Assembly (NCBI RefSeq): GCF_000429945.1
Contig: NZ_AUCV01000005.1
Location: forward strand, 62,001-126,000
From: Desulfogranum japonicum DSM 18378
GTDB lineage: Bacteria > Desulfobacterota > Desulfobulbia > Desulfobulbales > Desulfobulbaceae
Reading direction: 5' to 3'
DNA length: 64,000 bases
The notes below the pieces were generated by a model. The model had not been told where the DNA came from, did not search any database, and saw nothing but the letters and a program-made list of their open reading frames with translations. Each line of letters opens with the position of its first letter. The first letter of the stretch is position 1. The position numbers and the translations under genes were made by a program. Below, in pieces: positions 1 to 8,839 of this stretch.

Positions 1-1311
1 GGGGCTCCTTCATCGGTCCTTGACTCCATCCGTTCGTATCTGACCATAGATAACCCCAAGTATATGGATGCGAAACGATATAGTCGCTGGGTCGGAAAAA
101 CACTGAAACCTACCTTGCATTTTTATTCCGAGCAGAAGGATGCACTCTGTTTTCCACGCGGCTTTGGCAATGGCGCAGTTCGCATGTGTCGTAAGCATGC
201 AGGCTGCACGCCGCAGATAATTGATAATCGACGGAGTCTGGATCCTCTGGCTGTTTCGTTTTCAGGAGACCTGCGGCCCTACCAGGCTTTGGCGGTAGAA
301 GATGTGTGCCGGCATTCTTTTGGCGTATTGGAGGCTGGGACCGGCTCGGGGAAGACAATCATGGCCCTGAATATTATATCCAGGCGTTCACAGCCTACCC
401 TTATTCTTGTTCATTCCAAGGAACTTTTGTTCCAATGGAAAGAACGTATACGTTGTTTTTTGGGAACAGAGGCAGGCCAGGCCGGTGGTGGAAAATTTGA
501 ACTGCAGCCGATAACCGTGGCTATTGTCAATACTGCTAGAAAACATCTCGATACGCTGCCCGGACATTTTGGGCAGCTGATTGTGGATGAGTGCCACAGG
601 GTACCGGCAAGCCTGTTCACAGATGTTGTTTCTGCCTTTGACTGTACCTATATGCTTGGTCTTTCAGCTACAGCGTTTCGACGGGAAGACGGCATGACCA
701 GGTTGATCTATCTCTACATGGGCGACAGGGTGCATCAGGTAAGCAATGAAGTCCTGGCCGCTTCAGGGGCAGTGGTTATTCCTGAATTGATCTGTAAAGA
801 AACCACTTTTCATTACAGGTATCGCGGTGAATACAGTAAACTGATGAAAGCGTTGGCAGAAGACAAAGAAAGAAATACTCAGATCGCCGACGATGTAGAC
901 GGGCTGGTCAAAAATGATCCGGATGGGATAGTGCTGGTTGTGTCCGATCGTGTTCAGCAGTGTGAAGAAATATCCAGCATGCTGCATGAGCGGCAATGCA
1001 TAACTGCCGTTCTGACCGGGCAGATATCGCAGGAGCAACGCAGTACCATTGTGGACCAGGTGCAGCAGGGGGAAATACAGGTGCTGCTGGCGACCATTCA
1101 ACTGATTGGTGAAGGGTTTGATTGTCCTGGTCTGACAAGCCTGGTTCTGGCCACTCCAATTAAATTCCAGGGCAGATTGCTGCAGGTTGTTGGCAGGGTT
1201 ATGCGGCCGTCACCGGGTAAGAAGGCCAGAGTGATAGATTATGTGGATACCGGAATTCCCCTTCTCGTTCGCTCTGCAGAGGCCAGAAAAATGCTTTTTT
1301 CTTCTTTATAA
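1..1311 (+). CDS. SF2 DEAD/DEAH-type helicase, 5' end outside window
   Basis: The reading frame is open from base 1 to the stop at 1309-1311, so the gene almost certainly starts upstream; the first in-window ATG (64) has no convincing ribosome site. Superfamily 2 motifs appear in order: Walker A GTGSGKT, motif II VDECH (DExH type), motif III LGLSATAFRRED, and a C-terminal RecA-like lobe ending in QVVGRVMRP (motif VI). By family this is an ATP-dependent translocase or helicase acting on DNA or RNA. About 436 residues are visible and no nuclease domain is seen. It resembles phage-type and UvsW/RadD-like helicases, but the substrate cannot be told from sequence. Confidence 0.85.
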   Translation, partial: GAPSSVLDSIRSYLTIDNPKYMDAKRYSRWVGKTLKPTLHFYSEQKDALCFPRGFGNGAVRMCRKHAGCTPQIIDNRRSLDPLAVSFSGDLRPYQALAVEDVCRHSFGVLEAGTGSGKTIMALNIISRRSQPTLILVHSKELLFQWKERIRCFLGTEAGQAGGGKFELQPITVAIVNTARKHLDTLPGHFGQLIVDECHRVPASLFTDVVSAFDCTYMLGLSATAFRREDGMTRLIYLYMGDRVHQVSNEVLAASGAVVIPELICKETTFHYRYRGEYSKLMKALAEDKERNTQIADDVDGLVKNDPDGIVLVVSDRVQQCEEISSMLHERQCITAVLTGQISQEQRSTIVDQVQQGEIQVLLATIQLIGEGFDCPGLTSLVLATPIKFQGRLLQVVGRVMRPSPGKKARVIDYVDTGIPLLVRSAEARKMLFSSL

Positions 1312-1794
1312 GCATATGCCAGGTGTATATGGTTATAGTATTTTGATGTGATTTTCAAAAAGACTATCTTTTGAATATTACACATATGTTTGCGGCTAGA
1401 TGCGTATCTGGCTGTACAGTGGAGCGTGGTTATTACCTGCAATCTGGCTGGCAGGGACTGATGCAAGTCAAGAGACCGTGTGCAATCTCCTTGTTTTTTT
1501 GCCTCTCTTGCTGTACAGTCTGCGCTTTTTTTACAAGATGATTATCGAATGTCTGCCATCCATGTTTCATAGAGAGGTGTTTATTCGAAATCATGTGCGT
1601 CAACGCTTTTGCGTAAAAGAGGTAATGCATCCCTTTATCTTTATATCTGGGAACTGTAATTCAACCGATTTCCACCCGCCTTTCTGATAAACAGGATATG
1701 CGAGATGGAACCATCTCAATGGATTTTCCCTCTTCAAGAATAGTGAATTTTTTTAGATACCTTTAAAAAATCCTCCCTCCGGAGGTGAGACCAT
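1312..1794. other. 483-bp gap between helicase and typA
   Basis: No convincing gene: the open frames here lack ribosome sites and have poor composition. It holds an AT-rich hairpin just after the helicase stop (1354-1375, arms TTCAAAA/TTTTGAA), an operator-like inverted repeat (1702-1717) and the typA leader. The middle part (about 1400-1690) shows nothing I can name. Confidence 0.6.
1702..1717. promoter_or_regulatory. Perfect inverted repeat upstream of typA
   Basis: GAGATGG-aa-CCATCTC, two 7-bp arms separated by 2 bp, about 80 bp before the typA start. The spacer is too short for a stable RNA hairpin, so a protein-binding DNA site is the more natural reading. No regulator is identified. 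Confidence 0.4.
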
Positions 1795-1797
1795 ATG
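1771..1797 (+). promoter_or_regulatory. typA Shine-Dalgarno inside a possible hairpin
   Basis: GGAGGTGA at 1781-1788 is a near-perfect Shine-Dalgarno, 6 bases before ATG 1795. It is immediately preceded by CCTCC repeats (1772-1776 and 1776-1780). CCUCC at 1772-1776 can pair with GGAGG at 1781-1785 around a 4-base loop and hide the site. Pairing is seen in sequence; a regulatory effect is inference. Confidence 0.4.
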
Positions 1798-3594
1798 CAG
1801 CAAGAAAATATTCGTAATGTCGCTATAATTGCCCATGTTGATCACGGTAAAACCACTCTGGTGGATCAGCTTTTTCGTCACAGCGGTATGTTCCGCGAAA
1901 ATCAGGATGTGGCTGAACGCCTGATGGACTCCATGGATCTTGAGCGGGAACGCGGTATCACCATTGCCTCTAAAAACGGATCATACATCTACAAAGACTA
2001 TAAAATTAATATTATTGATACCCCCGGCCATGCTGATTTTGGAGGTCAGGTTGAACGGGTGTTGCGTATGGCCGATGGAGCTGTCTTGTTAGTCGATGCT
2101 CAGGAAGGTCCCATGCCTCAGACTTTTTTTGTGGTTAAAAAGGCATTGGCCGTGGGATTGCCTCTGTTGGTAGTGGTCAATAAGATTGATAAACCCGCGG
2201 CTCGCTGTGACTGGGTTGTAGATCAGGTGTTTGGCATGTTGGATCGACTGGAAGCACCCGATGAGATTTTGGATTTTCCCGTGGTATATGCATCTGCCAA
2301 GGCAGGGTTTGCCATTGAAGATCCGGAGGCGGAAGTGGTTCCTGGAACAGGGATGGATCTGATTTCGCAAATGATCGTAGACCATGTACCACCACCTTCC
2401 GGAGACCCAGAAGCTTCGTTGCAGCTGCAGGTTAACACCATCGATTATTCCCCGTACATGGGGCGTCTGGGAATAGGTAAGATTGTAAACGGACGTCTTG
2501 ATCTACGTTCCAACCTGGTTGTATCACGCCGTGATGGTTCACTTGAACCTGTTCGAATCAACAAAATATTTAGCTTTGAAGGTGACCAAAAAGTACCTGT
2601 GGACAAGGCCTCTGCCGGGGACATTATTGCCGTGGCAGGTATGGAAGATGTTACTGTGGGAGTCACTTTTACCAATCCCGAGGATCCACAACCTTTGCCG
2701 TTGATTGAGATTGACCCGCCAACCATTTCCATGAATTTCATACCAAATGATTCTCCGTTTGCCGGCTTGGATGGAAAATATGTAACCTCCAGGCATCTTG
2801 AAGATCGACTTGGCAGAGAAACCCTTGCTGATGTGGCTCTCCAGGTTGAACCATTGCAGGATGCGGTGGGGTACCGTGTTGCAGGCCGTGGTGAATTGCA
2901 CCTTTCCATCCTCATTGAAAAAATGAGGCGAGAAGGCTATGAGTTTCAGGTCACCAGACCCCACGTTATCATGCGGGAGGAAAACGGAAAGACTCTGGAA
3001 CCCTACGAAGAATTGACTGTTGATGTGGATGAGCAGTATCAGGGAATCGTCATCGAAAAGTTGGGCAAGCTTAAAGGCGTGCTGCTGGATATGCAGGTAA
3101 ATAACCAGATGAGCCGTATGATCTTCAAAGTGCCTACACGTGGACTTTTAGGATATCGTTCCCAGTTCCTCACCGATACCAGGGGAATGGGTGTCATGAG
3201 TTATGTGTTTGCAGAATGGGGGCCCTACGCAGGGGATATACAGAATCGTATCAACGGTGTTATGATTGTGAAAGAACCCGCAACCACTGTGGCTTATGCT
3301 CTGTTTAACCTGCAGGACCGTGGCCATTTGTTTGTTGGTCCCGGTGTAGATACGTATCAGGGGCAGATCATAGGTGAGCATTGTCGTCCGGCAGATCTCA
3401 TTGTTAACCCTGCGAAAGGGAAAAAACTCACCAATGTGCGTGCTGCCGGTTCAGATGATGCGGTAATTCTCACTCCCCCAGTTGACATGAGCCTGGAAGA
3501 CTGCATATCATATATTAACGATGACGAACTGGTAGAGATTACCCCTAAAGCAATTCGTCTCCGTAAGCAGAAGGGAGCGAAAATTCGAGGATAA
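1795..3594 (+). CDS. typA: Ribosome-associated GTPase TypA/BipA
   Basis: A 599-residue translational GTPase of the EF-G/LepA superfamily that acts at the ribosome in assembly and stress or cold adaptation. G1 AHVDHGKTT lies at about residue 14, then switch II/G3 DTPGHADFGG and G4 NKID. The C-terminal half has EF-G III/V-like domains and the TypA-specific tail with GLLGYRSQFLTDTRG and NVRAAGSDDA. Length matches the family (about 600). The start is fixed by the strong GGAGGTGA site. The gene stands alone on the plus strand; the small selenoprotein candidate follows 118 bp later. Confidence 0.96.
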   Translation: MQQENIRNVAIIAHVDHGKTTLVDQLFRHSGMFRENQDVAERLMDSMDLERERGITIASKNGSYIYKDYKINIIDTPGHADFGGQVERVLRMADGAVLLVDAQEGPMPQTFFVVKKALAVGLPLLVVVNKIDKPAARCDWVVDQVFGMLDRLEAPDEILDFPVVYASAKAGFAIEDPEAEVVPGTGMDLISQMIVDHVPPPSGDPEASLQLQVNTIDYSPYMGRLGIGKIVNGRLDLRSNLVVSRRDGSLEPVRINKIFSFEGDQKVPVDKASAGDIIAVAGMEDVTVGVTFTNPEDPQPLPLIEIDPPTISMNFIPNDSPFAGLDGKYVTSRHLEDRLGRETLADVALQVEPLQDAVGYRVAGRGELHLSILIEKMRREGYEFQVTRPHVIMREENGKTLEPYEELTVDVDEQYQGIVIEKLGKLKGVLLDMQVNNQMSRMIFKVPTRGLLGYRSQFLTDTRGMGVMSYVFAEWGPYAGDIQNRINGVMIVKEPATTVAYALFNLQDRGHLFVGPGVDTYQGQIIGEHCRPADLIVNPAKGKKLTNVRAAGSDDAVILTPPVDMSLEDCISYINDDELVEITPKAIRLRKQKGAKIRG

Positions 3595-3712
3595 CTGTAG
3601 ACTGAAAAGATAACAGGTTTTCTGCTGTCGTTCCCTGAAATATTGTATGTTAACAGGTGCGTTATCCAGTAAGCGGTGAGTGAGTGCCTGTGTGGGAGAT
3701 TCAGGAGGGGCA

Positions 3713-3874
3713 ATGAAGGAACTTGTTATTTTGTTGATAGCTACTGTCGCAGGCCTGACCACGTTTACCATCGCCCTGCGAAAATATGGAAGTGACTGTA
3801 TCCCCTGACTATTGATGTACAGCTCCATAGGTGTGGGGCTTGCTACCTTTTTTGTGCTTCGGGCTCTTTTCTAG
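3713..3874 (+). CDS. Candidate 53-aa membrane selenoprotein, in-frame TGA
   Basis: ATG 3713 follows a strong AGGAGGGG site (3703-3710). It opens with a hydrophobic helix (residues 3-22), then the loop RKYGSDCIP, then TGA at 3806-3808. Read through, the frame continues for 21 codons as a second hydrophobic segment (LLMYSSIG to FVLRALF) and stops at TAG 3872-3874. If TGA is selenocysteine, the loop carries C29-x-x-U32, the classic thiol/selenol redox motif, at a membrane surface. A bSECIS-like hairpin begins 13 bases after TGA. The alternative is a 31-residue peptide ending at TGA, but that leaves the second membrane segment and the hairpin unexplained. I do not recognise the family. The Sec reading is inference from three agreeing signals. 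Confidence 0.65.
3821..3840 (+). promoter_or_regulatory. bSECIS-like hairpin after in-frame TGA
   Basis: AGCTCCAT (3821-3828) pairs over 8 bp (two G.U) with GTGGGGCT (3833-3840) around the tetraloop AGGT (3829-3832). The loop's first G is 22 bases after the TGA. Bacterial SECIS elements are known to need a small apical loop with a G in its first two positions, roughly 16-37 bases past UGA; this fits, and AGGU also occurs in the E. coli fdhF loop. An outer GTA/TAC pairing (3817-3819 with 3844-3846) may extend the stem. Confidence 0.6.
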
Positions 3875-3899
3875 GAATCTGTCGGAGAAAGCTCTTGTT

Positions 3900-3931
3900 C
3901 CCCATAGCTTAGGGCTGCCTATGCTATGGGG
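3900..3931. terminator. Hairpin between converging genes
   Basis: CCCCATAGC (3900-3908) and GCTATGGGG (3923-3931) form a perfect 9-bp stem with a 14-base loop between the selenoprotein candidate (plus) and the NUDIX gene (minus). No clear T-run follows on either strand, so it is a weak or bidirectional terminator candidate. Confidence 0.45.
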
Positions 3932-3963
3932 ATATATATCCGGCTGATCGTGAGCAATCCAGG

Positions 3964-4407
3964 TCATATGGCCGGACGTTTTCCTGTTTTCTTGAAGCGA
4001 AAGTAATCACTCAGAATCTGCTTGTGATCAAATACCAAGTCGGGCAGATTGTCTTCCTGAAAGATACGCGCCTCGGCAGCATCATCTGCACCAACAGGTT
4101 TACCCTCTGCCTGGCCGATAAAGACAGTTGAGGTGTTGTGTTGCCGTTCATCCCTTTCCGGATTGGAATAGGTATGAAACTGTGTTGACAATGTCACCTG
4201 CAGGCCGGTTTCCTCTTCAGCTTCCCGGCGGGCAGCATTCTCATAGGATTCGCCGTAGTCAACAAAACCACCTGGCAATGCCCAGCCCAGGGGTGGATTT
4301 TTTCGTTCAATGAGTACAATACCTCCATTGATTTCTATGATGATATCAACAGTGGGTACAGGGTTTCTGTATACTGTTATTTCAGCTCCACAGGATGAAC
4401 ATTGCAT
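3964..4407 (-). CDS. NUDIX hydrolase
   Basis: 147 residues with a full Nudix box ([20 protein letters not shown] followed by ETGL), the metal-binding helix that cleaves nucleoside diphosphates linked to another group. The N-terminus has one CxxC pair (MQCSSCG), a partial zinc-ribbon feel seen in ADP-ribose/NADH pyrophosphatase-like members. Substrate cannot be predicted. It is the last gene of the minus-strand run that starts at glgX, 50 bp after the HAD gene; the start is supported by AAGG upstream. Confidence 0.88.
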   Translation of the reverse strand: MQCSSCGAEITVYRNPVPTVDIIIEINGGIVLIERKNPPLGWALPGGFVDYGESYENAARREAEEETGLQVTLSTQFHTYSNPERDERQHNTSTVFIGQAEGKPVGADDAAEARIFQEDNLPDLVFDHKQILSDYFRFKKTGKRPAI

Positions 4408-4457
4408 GGGAGTACCTTAGTTGTGCTTTTGGTTGTCGGGTTATCTGGTGAACATAT

Positions 4458-5045
4458 TCACAGTGTCTTGGAATACAGGGAACGTATGTCTTCCCAACTC
4501 TTCATACGCGGCAGGGAGGTGCAACTGCGGTTCCAGGGTTGCGCAAAAAGGTAGGAGGTGATGCCGGCCTCTCTCAACTGCAGGCAGGTTTCTACACGAT
4601 CATCAATGAAACAGGTCAAGCTCAGTTCCTTGATATGTCGTACCTTGTCGTCGTGATCACCCATTGCCACCAGACGTATTTGCTGATGAGTTTCTTCTGA
4701 GAAGTAATTCTGCATCCACCTGGCCACAGGATCACCAATGGGGCGGGCCGTGATGATTGTCACTGGTGCGGTTTGGCTCATTTCCTCAAGTACAGGGACG
4801 GCACCAGGCATTGGAATCAGGCCAGTGGCCAATGAATCTTTGAGGATCTTCAGGAAAATGGTTTCAACAATTTCCTCCGGCATATCCAGGCATTGTTCCA
4901 CATGAAAGCTGGTAATTTGCTCCAGAGCGATACCGCAATGATCATATTCTTCACAGGCAAGGCGAATAAAGGCTTCTCCTATGTCGGCGATTACGCCATC
5001 AAAATCAAATCCTATATCACTGGGGTGAAATCTTTGTGGAACCAT
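4458..5045 (-). CDS. HAD-superfamily phosphatase-like hydrolase
   Basis: 195 residues. The HAD nucleophile motif is near the N-terminus (GFDFDGVIAD), motif II-like TIITARP in the middle, and motif IV-like CFIDDRVETC near the C-terminus. A helical cap lies between motifs I and II. These features suit a small phosphatase or a 5'(3')-nucleotidase-like enzyme; the substrate is unknown. It starts 2 bp after the stop of the OB-fold gene, so the two are probably co-translated. A HAD next to a NUDIX gene hints at nucleotide clean-up, which is inference. Confidence 0.8.
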   Translation of the reverse strand: MVPQRFHPSDIGFDFDGVIADIGEAFIRLACEEYDHCGIALEQITSFHVEQCLDMPEEIVETIFLKILKDSLATGLIPMPGAVPVLEEMSQTAPVTIITARPIGDPVARWMQNYFSEETHQQIRLVAMGDHDDKVRHIKELSLTCFIDDRVETCLQLREAGITSYLFAQPWNRSCTSLPRMKSWEDIRSLYSKTL

Positions 5046-5047
5046 GA

Positions 5048-5908
5048 TTATTGAATAGAGGCGTTTTCGATAATGGCGGCGTATTTGTATCCGGCTCCGA
5101 AATCACGGTTTGCATGCAGGGTGCCGCTGACAGTAATGATACTGTCTTGTTCAGGCATATCCTGGGTGGTTACCACAAGGTCATGACTATTGTTCATGGG
5201 GTTGCCTGTACCATCTTGAATGTGTACCCAGTTGCGGCCCATGATCTTCGGTGAAACCTTCATGACTTTGCCCCGTACAACAATGTTTTTACCATCCAGA
5301 CTGGCTGCTTGCTCAAAGCACTCAGCAACGGTGTAGCTGGCGTCGTCGGCAGCTTTTTCAATCTGTATTTCCGCCATGGGTACTACTGCTCCCATGCTGC
5401 CTCCCGATTGATCTGCAAGCTCAATCCCATGGGGATTCTGTGCCTGTTTCTGTTCAGCTTGTAAAGCCGCTGCAAAACTGTCTTGTTTGGTTTCCTCCCT
5501 GGTGTCACCTGAGGTCGCTTTATTCTCCTGCGGAGAAGATACTACAATGGTTTTTTCGGTATTTTCAGCTAGTCCTGGAGAAAAAATAATAGAGGCAAAA
5601 GTACGTTTCAGTGTTTTTGAGGTAAACTCAATCATTTCCATCCCCGGGAGGCAGATAACCTTCTGCCCGACGCTTACAGTGGTTTCAGGGATTGCTACCC
5701 AGGTATTCTGTGATTCGCTGTTTACCAGGAGGTAGGTATATCCCCCACTGTTCATGGTTTCCGTAACTGTGCCCAAGATTGATTGATCTTCCACCACCGC
5801 ATGGTTGGCTGGTGGTTTTTGGGCGTCATCTGCCAGGGCAAAGGGCAGACTGGAGCACAATAGAAAGGCGCAGCTGAGGGTAATAAATCGAAGGATAATA
5901 GTGTGCAT
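5048..5908 (-). CDS. Secreted protein with C-terminal OB-fold-like domain
   Basis: Start taken at ATG 5908, preceded by GGAG and followed by a signal peptide (MHTIILRFITLSCAFLLCSS, then LPFALA with likely cleavage before DDAQ); a longer frame to 5956 lacks this logic. The mature protein has an N-terminal beta-rich module (about residues 40-110), a Gln/Lys-rich linker and a C-terminal OB-fold-like module (GKNIVVRGKV, NWVHIQDGTG, ITVSGTL) as in exported nucleic-acid/OB proteins. Probably periplasmic. Function unknown. It sits between the SGNH and HAD genes in one minus-strand run. Confidence 0.75.
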   Translation of the reverse strand: MHTIILRFITLSCAFLLCSSLPFALADDAQKPPANHAVVEDQSILGTVTETMNSGGYTYLLVNSESQNTWVAIPETTVSVGQKVICLPGMEMIEFTSKTLKRTFASIIFSPGLAENTEKTIVVSSPQENKATSGDTREETKQDSFAAALQAEQKQAQNPHGIELADQSGGSMGAVVPMAEIQIEKAADDASYTVAECFEQAASLDGKNIVVRGKVMKVSPKIMGRNWVHIQDGTGNPMNNSHDLVVTTQDMPEQDSIITVSGTLHANRDFGAGYKYAAIIENASIQ

Positions 5909-5965
5909 TGGAATACTCCATAAAGTTAAAGCATGTTGAGCAGGTCGTGAATACATGCCGGTATC

Positions 5966-6496
5966 TTACTGGACCCGCAGAATTGTATTCAGGTGTCGTT
6001 CTATTTCTGCTGCCCATACCTGGTAGCCGCGGGTGCTTAAATGCACCTGGTCAGCCAGAAACCCAGGGTGGGTTATGGGCAGGCATTGTTCAAGAAATGG
6101 AGGAACAACATCCATAAAGTAACAATTGTCCGTTGCCTCCGCAACATCCCGCAGCTCCTGGTTGACTTTCTTCAGTACGTGCTCTGCAACCACAGGCATG
6201 GGCATGAGTGAGCTTATCAGAATTGGAGCGCGTGGGTAGAACGAACGAATGGTTGGGACCAGGCTGGAATAGATAGCCGTAAAATGCGGGTTCCCCATGA
6301 GCAGGTTATTGGTCCCGGATTGAAGCAACAGTACATCTGGTTCATCCTGGTCGTTGAGCTCGTCCAGCAGACGACCGGCAAGACCTTCTGTTGTTTCACC
6401 AGCTATGCCACGATTTATCACCATGTATCGAGGAAGCAGCGTATTCCAGTCGCCCCATTCTATGAGTGAATCTCCAAGCATTAGTACTGTGGTCAT
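5966..6496 (-). CDS. SGNH/GDSL hydrolase
   Basis: 176 residues with block I GDSLIEWG (Ser nucleophile), block II Gly in NRGIAGETT, block III GTNN and block V DQVHLS (Asp/His of the triad). This is the esterase/lysophospholipase/acetylhydrolase fold. No signal peptide is seen, so it is probably cytoplasmic. An excellent ribosome site, AAGGAGGTG, precedes the start. It lies 32 bp downstream of glgX, so co-transcription is likely, perhaps in deacylation of carbohydrate or lipid; that link is inference. Confidence 0.88.
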   Translation of the reverse strand: MTTVLMLGDSLIEWGDWNTLLPRYMVINRGIAGETTEGLAGRLLDELNDQDEPDVLLLQSGTNNLLMGNPHFTAIYSSLVPTIRSFYPRAPILISSLMPMPVVAEHVLKKVNQELRDVAEATDNCYFMDVVPPFLEQCLPITHPGFLADQVHLSTRGYQVWAAEIERHLNTILRVQ

Positions 6497-6528
6497 CTAT
6501 TTCACCTCCTTGGCCGGGATACAGGTGT

Positions 6529-8664
6529 TTACCTGCGTTTCCCGGAACAGGTTGTTTTTTTCTGGGCTAACGGGCTGGACTGTAAAACAATACAACCCAT
6601 GGGTAATATCGATATTTTCTTTCCTGCAGTGACAGGTTGTGCCTGGTCTGGAGGGAGAGCGTCATCTGCGCCTGTTTGGCAGGTATCAATAATTTTTTTC
6701 CATATCCGTTGTTGCTGCCGAACAGGTGGTGCCGGGATGAGGAAGGTTTTTTCTTTTTCTCTCTCACCGTTCAGCATGACATAAAAATCGTCGTCTGGCT
6801 CGGGAAAGTGAGAACCTGTAAGGAGAAAAGCCAGGGTCAAACATTCCGGTGACCAATCCTGCTCGCCGGGTACCAGGCTATGCCAACTGATTTCCTGCAT
6901 ATGTAACGGTTCTTCTTCGTGATTTGCCGTGGCAAAGAAATCATCACGCCGAAAGACTTCATGTTGTTTGCGTAGTGTAATAAGGTATTGAACAAAGGTA
7001 AACAGATGAGCGTTTTTAAGCAATAAATTCCAGTTGATCCAGCTGGTTGTGTTGTCTTGACACCAGGCGTTGTTGTTGCCTTTCTGGGTACGGCCGAATT
7101 CATCTCCCGCAACCAGCATGGGTACTCCCTGGGAAATGAACAGGATAGTGAGGAATGAACGTATCCTGCGGGAACGCATTTCTAGAATGGATTTGCTGAT
7201 GGTTTTCCCTTCTTTGCCGCTATTCCAACTGATGTTGTGGTTATCTCCATCGCGGTTGTCTTCGCCGTTTTCCAGGTTATGTTTCTGGTTATAGCTTACC
7301 AGGTCATGCAGGGTGAATCCGTCGTGGCTGGTTATGAAATTGATAGAGTTGCAGGGACGTCTGCCGTTGTGCTGGTACAGGTCTGAACTGCCGGCAATAC
7401 GTGTTGCCAGGGCAGGGATGGAGCCCTGGGTTGAACACATGAACATACGGACATCATCACGGAATCGTCCGTTCCACTCTGCCCATCGATGATGGGTCGA
7501 GAAACTGCCGACCTGGTACAACCCTGCGGCGTCCCAGGCTTCGGCAATGATTTTTGCGTCAGAAAGTACGGGATCCTCAGCTATAGCTTCCACCATTGGC
7601 GGATTGGGCAGCACATGGCCGTTTGAATCCCTGCCAAGAATTGATGCCAGGTCAAAGCGGAATCCATCGACGTGCATTTCCACCACCCACCAGCGCAGAG
7701 CATCTATAATCAGGTTACGTACAATGGGATGATTGCAGTTGCAGGTATTACCGCAGCCGGAAAAATTTAGATAGGCGCGTGTCCAGGGATCAAGTAAATA
7801 GTAGATGGTATTGTCAATGCCACGAAAACTTGTCGTCGGCCCTTCAATACCGCCTTCACCGGTATGGTTGTAAACAATATCAAGAAAAACTTCGATACCC
7901 GCCTTGTGAAGATGTTTTACCATGTCCCGGAATTCATTGAGTGCATCAGTAGGCTCTGAGCAGTATCCCGATTTTGGAGCAAAGAAAGACACGGGGTTAT
8001 ACCCCCAGTAATTTTTAAGGGGGTTACCTGTCTTGGGGTTGACAAAGAGCGATTCATTCTCGTTGAACTCTGTGACAGGCATCAGTTCAATAGCTGTTAT
8101 TCCAAGAGATTGAAGATACTCGGTTTTTTCCATGATCCCGCGAAATGTGCCGGGATGGGAAACTCCAGCCGACTGATGTCGGGTGAAACCGCGGACATGC
8201 ATTTCATAAATAATGCTGTCTTTTAATTCGGTCTTGGGATGCAGGTCACCTTCCCAGTCGTACGGGTCGACGCGGAGGTGGCAGCATGGGCGTTTGCCGA
8301 AACAATCTCTCCTGGTCCCCCATTGAGCCGGGCGCAATTCTTTTGCATAGGGATCAAGGAGTATCCTGGTCTTGTCGTAGGCATGTCCGTTTCCACCCGG
8401 ATCCCAGGGACCGTCGAGAATGTAACCGTAATACAGGGGAAGAGGCACGTCTGGCATACAGACATGCCAGATATCACCGGTTTTATTACGTACCGGGTCC
8501 AATGGAATCTGCTGCAACTCTGTTTTCCCTTTCTCATCGGTTTCGAGAACAAGGGTAACAGATTTGGCATGGCGGGAAAAAAGGGCAAAGTTGACGCCAT
8601 TGGGAGTGATGGAAGATCCAAGAGGCAAGGGGGTGCCTGTGTGTACCACATAGTGCTGTTTCAT
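6529..8664 (-). CDS. glgX: Glycogen debranching enzyme, isoamylase type
   Basis: 711 residues: an N-terminal carbohydrate-binding module of family 48 (about 1-130) followed by a GH13 barrel. Signature regions are DIVYNHTGEGG, GFRFDLAS (nucleophile Asp), IIAEAWDAAG (acid/base Glu) and FITSHDGFTLHDLVSYN (third Asp). It hydrolyses alpha-1,6 branches of glycogen or limit dextrins. The C-terminal part beyond about 650 is low in similarity and basic. The start has a perfect AGGAGGTCAAG site. It heads the run glgX-SGNH-OB-HAD-NUDIX; no other glycogen genes are in the window. Confidence 0.92.
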   Translation of the reverse strand: MKQHYVVHTGTPLPLGSSITPNGVNFALFSRHAKSVTLVLETDEKGKTELQQIPLDPVRNKTGDIWHVCMPDVPLPLYYGYILDGPWDPGGNGHAYDKTRILLDPYAKELRPAQWGTRRDCFGKRPCCHLRVDPYDWEGDLHPKTELKDSIIYEMHVRGFTRHQSAGVSHPGTFRGIMEKTEYLQSLGITAIELMPVTEFNENESLFVNPKTGNPLKNYWGYNPVSFFAPKSGYCSEPTDALNEFRDMVKHLHKAGIEVFLDIVYNHTGEGGIEGPTTSFRGIDNTIYYLLDPWTRAYLNFSGCGNTCNCNHPIVRNLIIDALRWWVVEMHVDGFRFDLASILGRDSNGHVLPNPPMVEAIAEDPVLSDAKIIAEAWDAAGLYQVGSFSTHHRWAEWNGRFRDDVRMFMCSTQGSIPALATRIAGSSDLYQHNGRRPCNSINFITSHDGFTLHDLVSYNQKHNLENGEDNRDGDNHNISWNSGKEGKTISKSILEMRSRRIRSFLTILFISQGVPMLVAGDEFGRTQKGNNNAWCQDNTTSWINWNLLLKNAHLFTFVQYLITLRKQHEVFRRDDFFATANHEEEPLHMQEISWHSLVPGEQDWSPECLTLAFLLTGSHFPEPDDDFYVMLNGEREKEKTFLIPAPPVRQQQRIWKKIIDTCQTGADDALPPDQAQPVTAGKKISILPMGCIVLQSSPLAQKKTTCSGKRR

Positions 8665-8676
8665 CTTGACCTCCTG

Positions 8677-8690
8677 ATAATAATTATTAT
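8677..8690. promoter_or_regulatory. AT palindrome in divergent promoter region
   Basis: ATAATAATTATTAT is a perfect 14-bp palindrome just upstream of the glgX ribosome site, in the divergent space between glgX (minus) and the DUF1566 gene (plus). It may be an operator or simply part of an AT-rich promoter. Confidence 0.3.
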
Positions 8691-8839
8691 AATCAAATTG
8701 AGGGAACGACTTCGCCCGCAGGTATACCGAGGTGTCTGCTTGTACATAATCAGTATTCTGGCCAGCGAAGTGGACTGAACGTCACGTAAATGCATATTGT
8801 ACTCGCTTTGCTGTTTTAGTACATCTAAATGGAGGCTAC

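Noticed and set aside
1400-1687. 95-codon plus-strand frame upstream of typA
   Set aside because: No ribosome site, odd composition, lies in a gap with no other coding sign.
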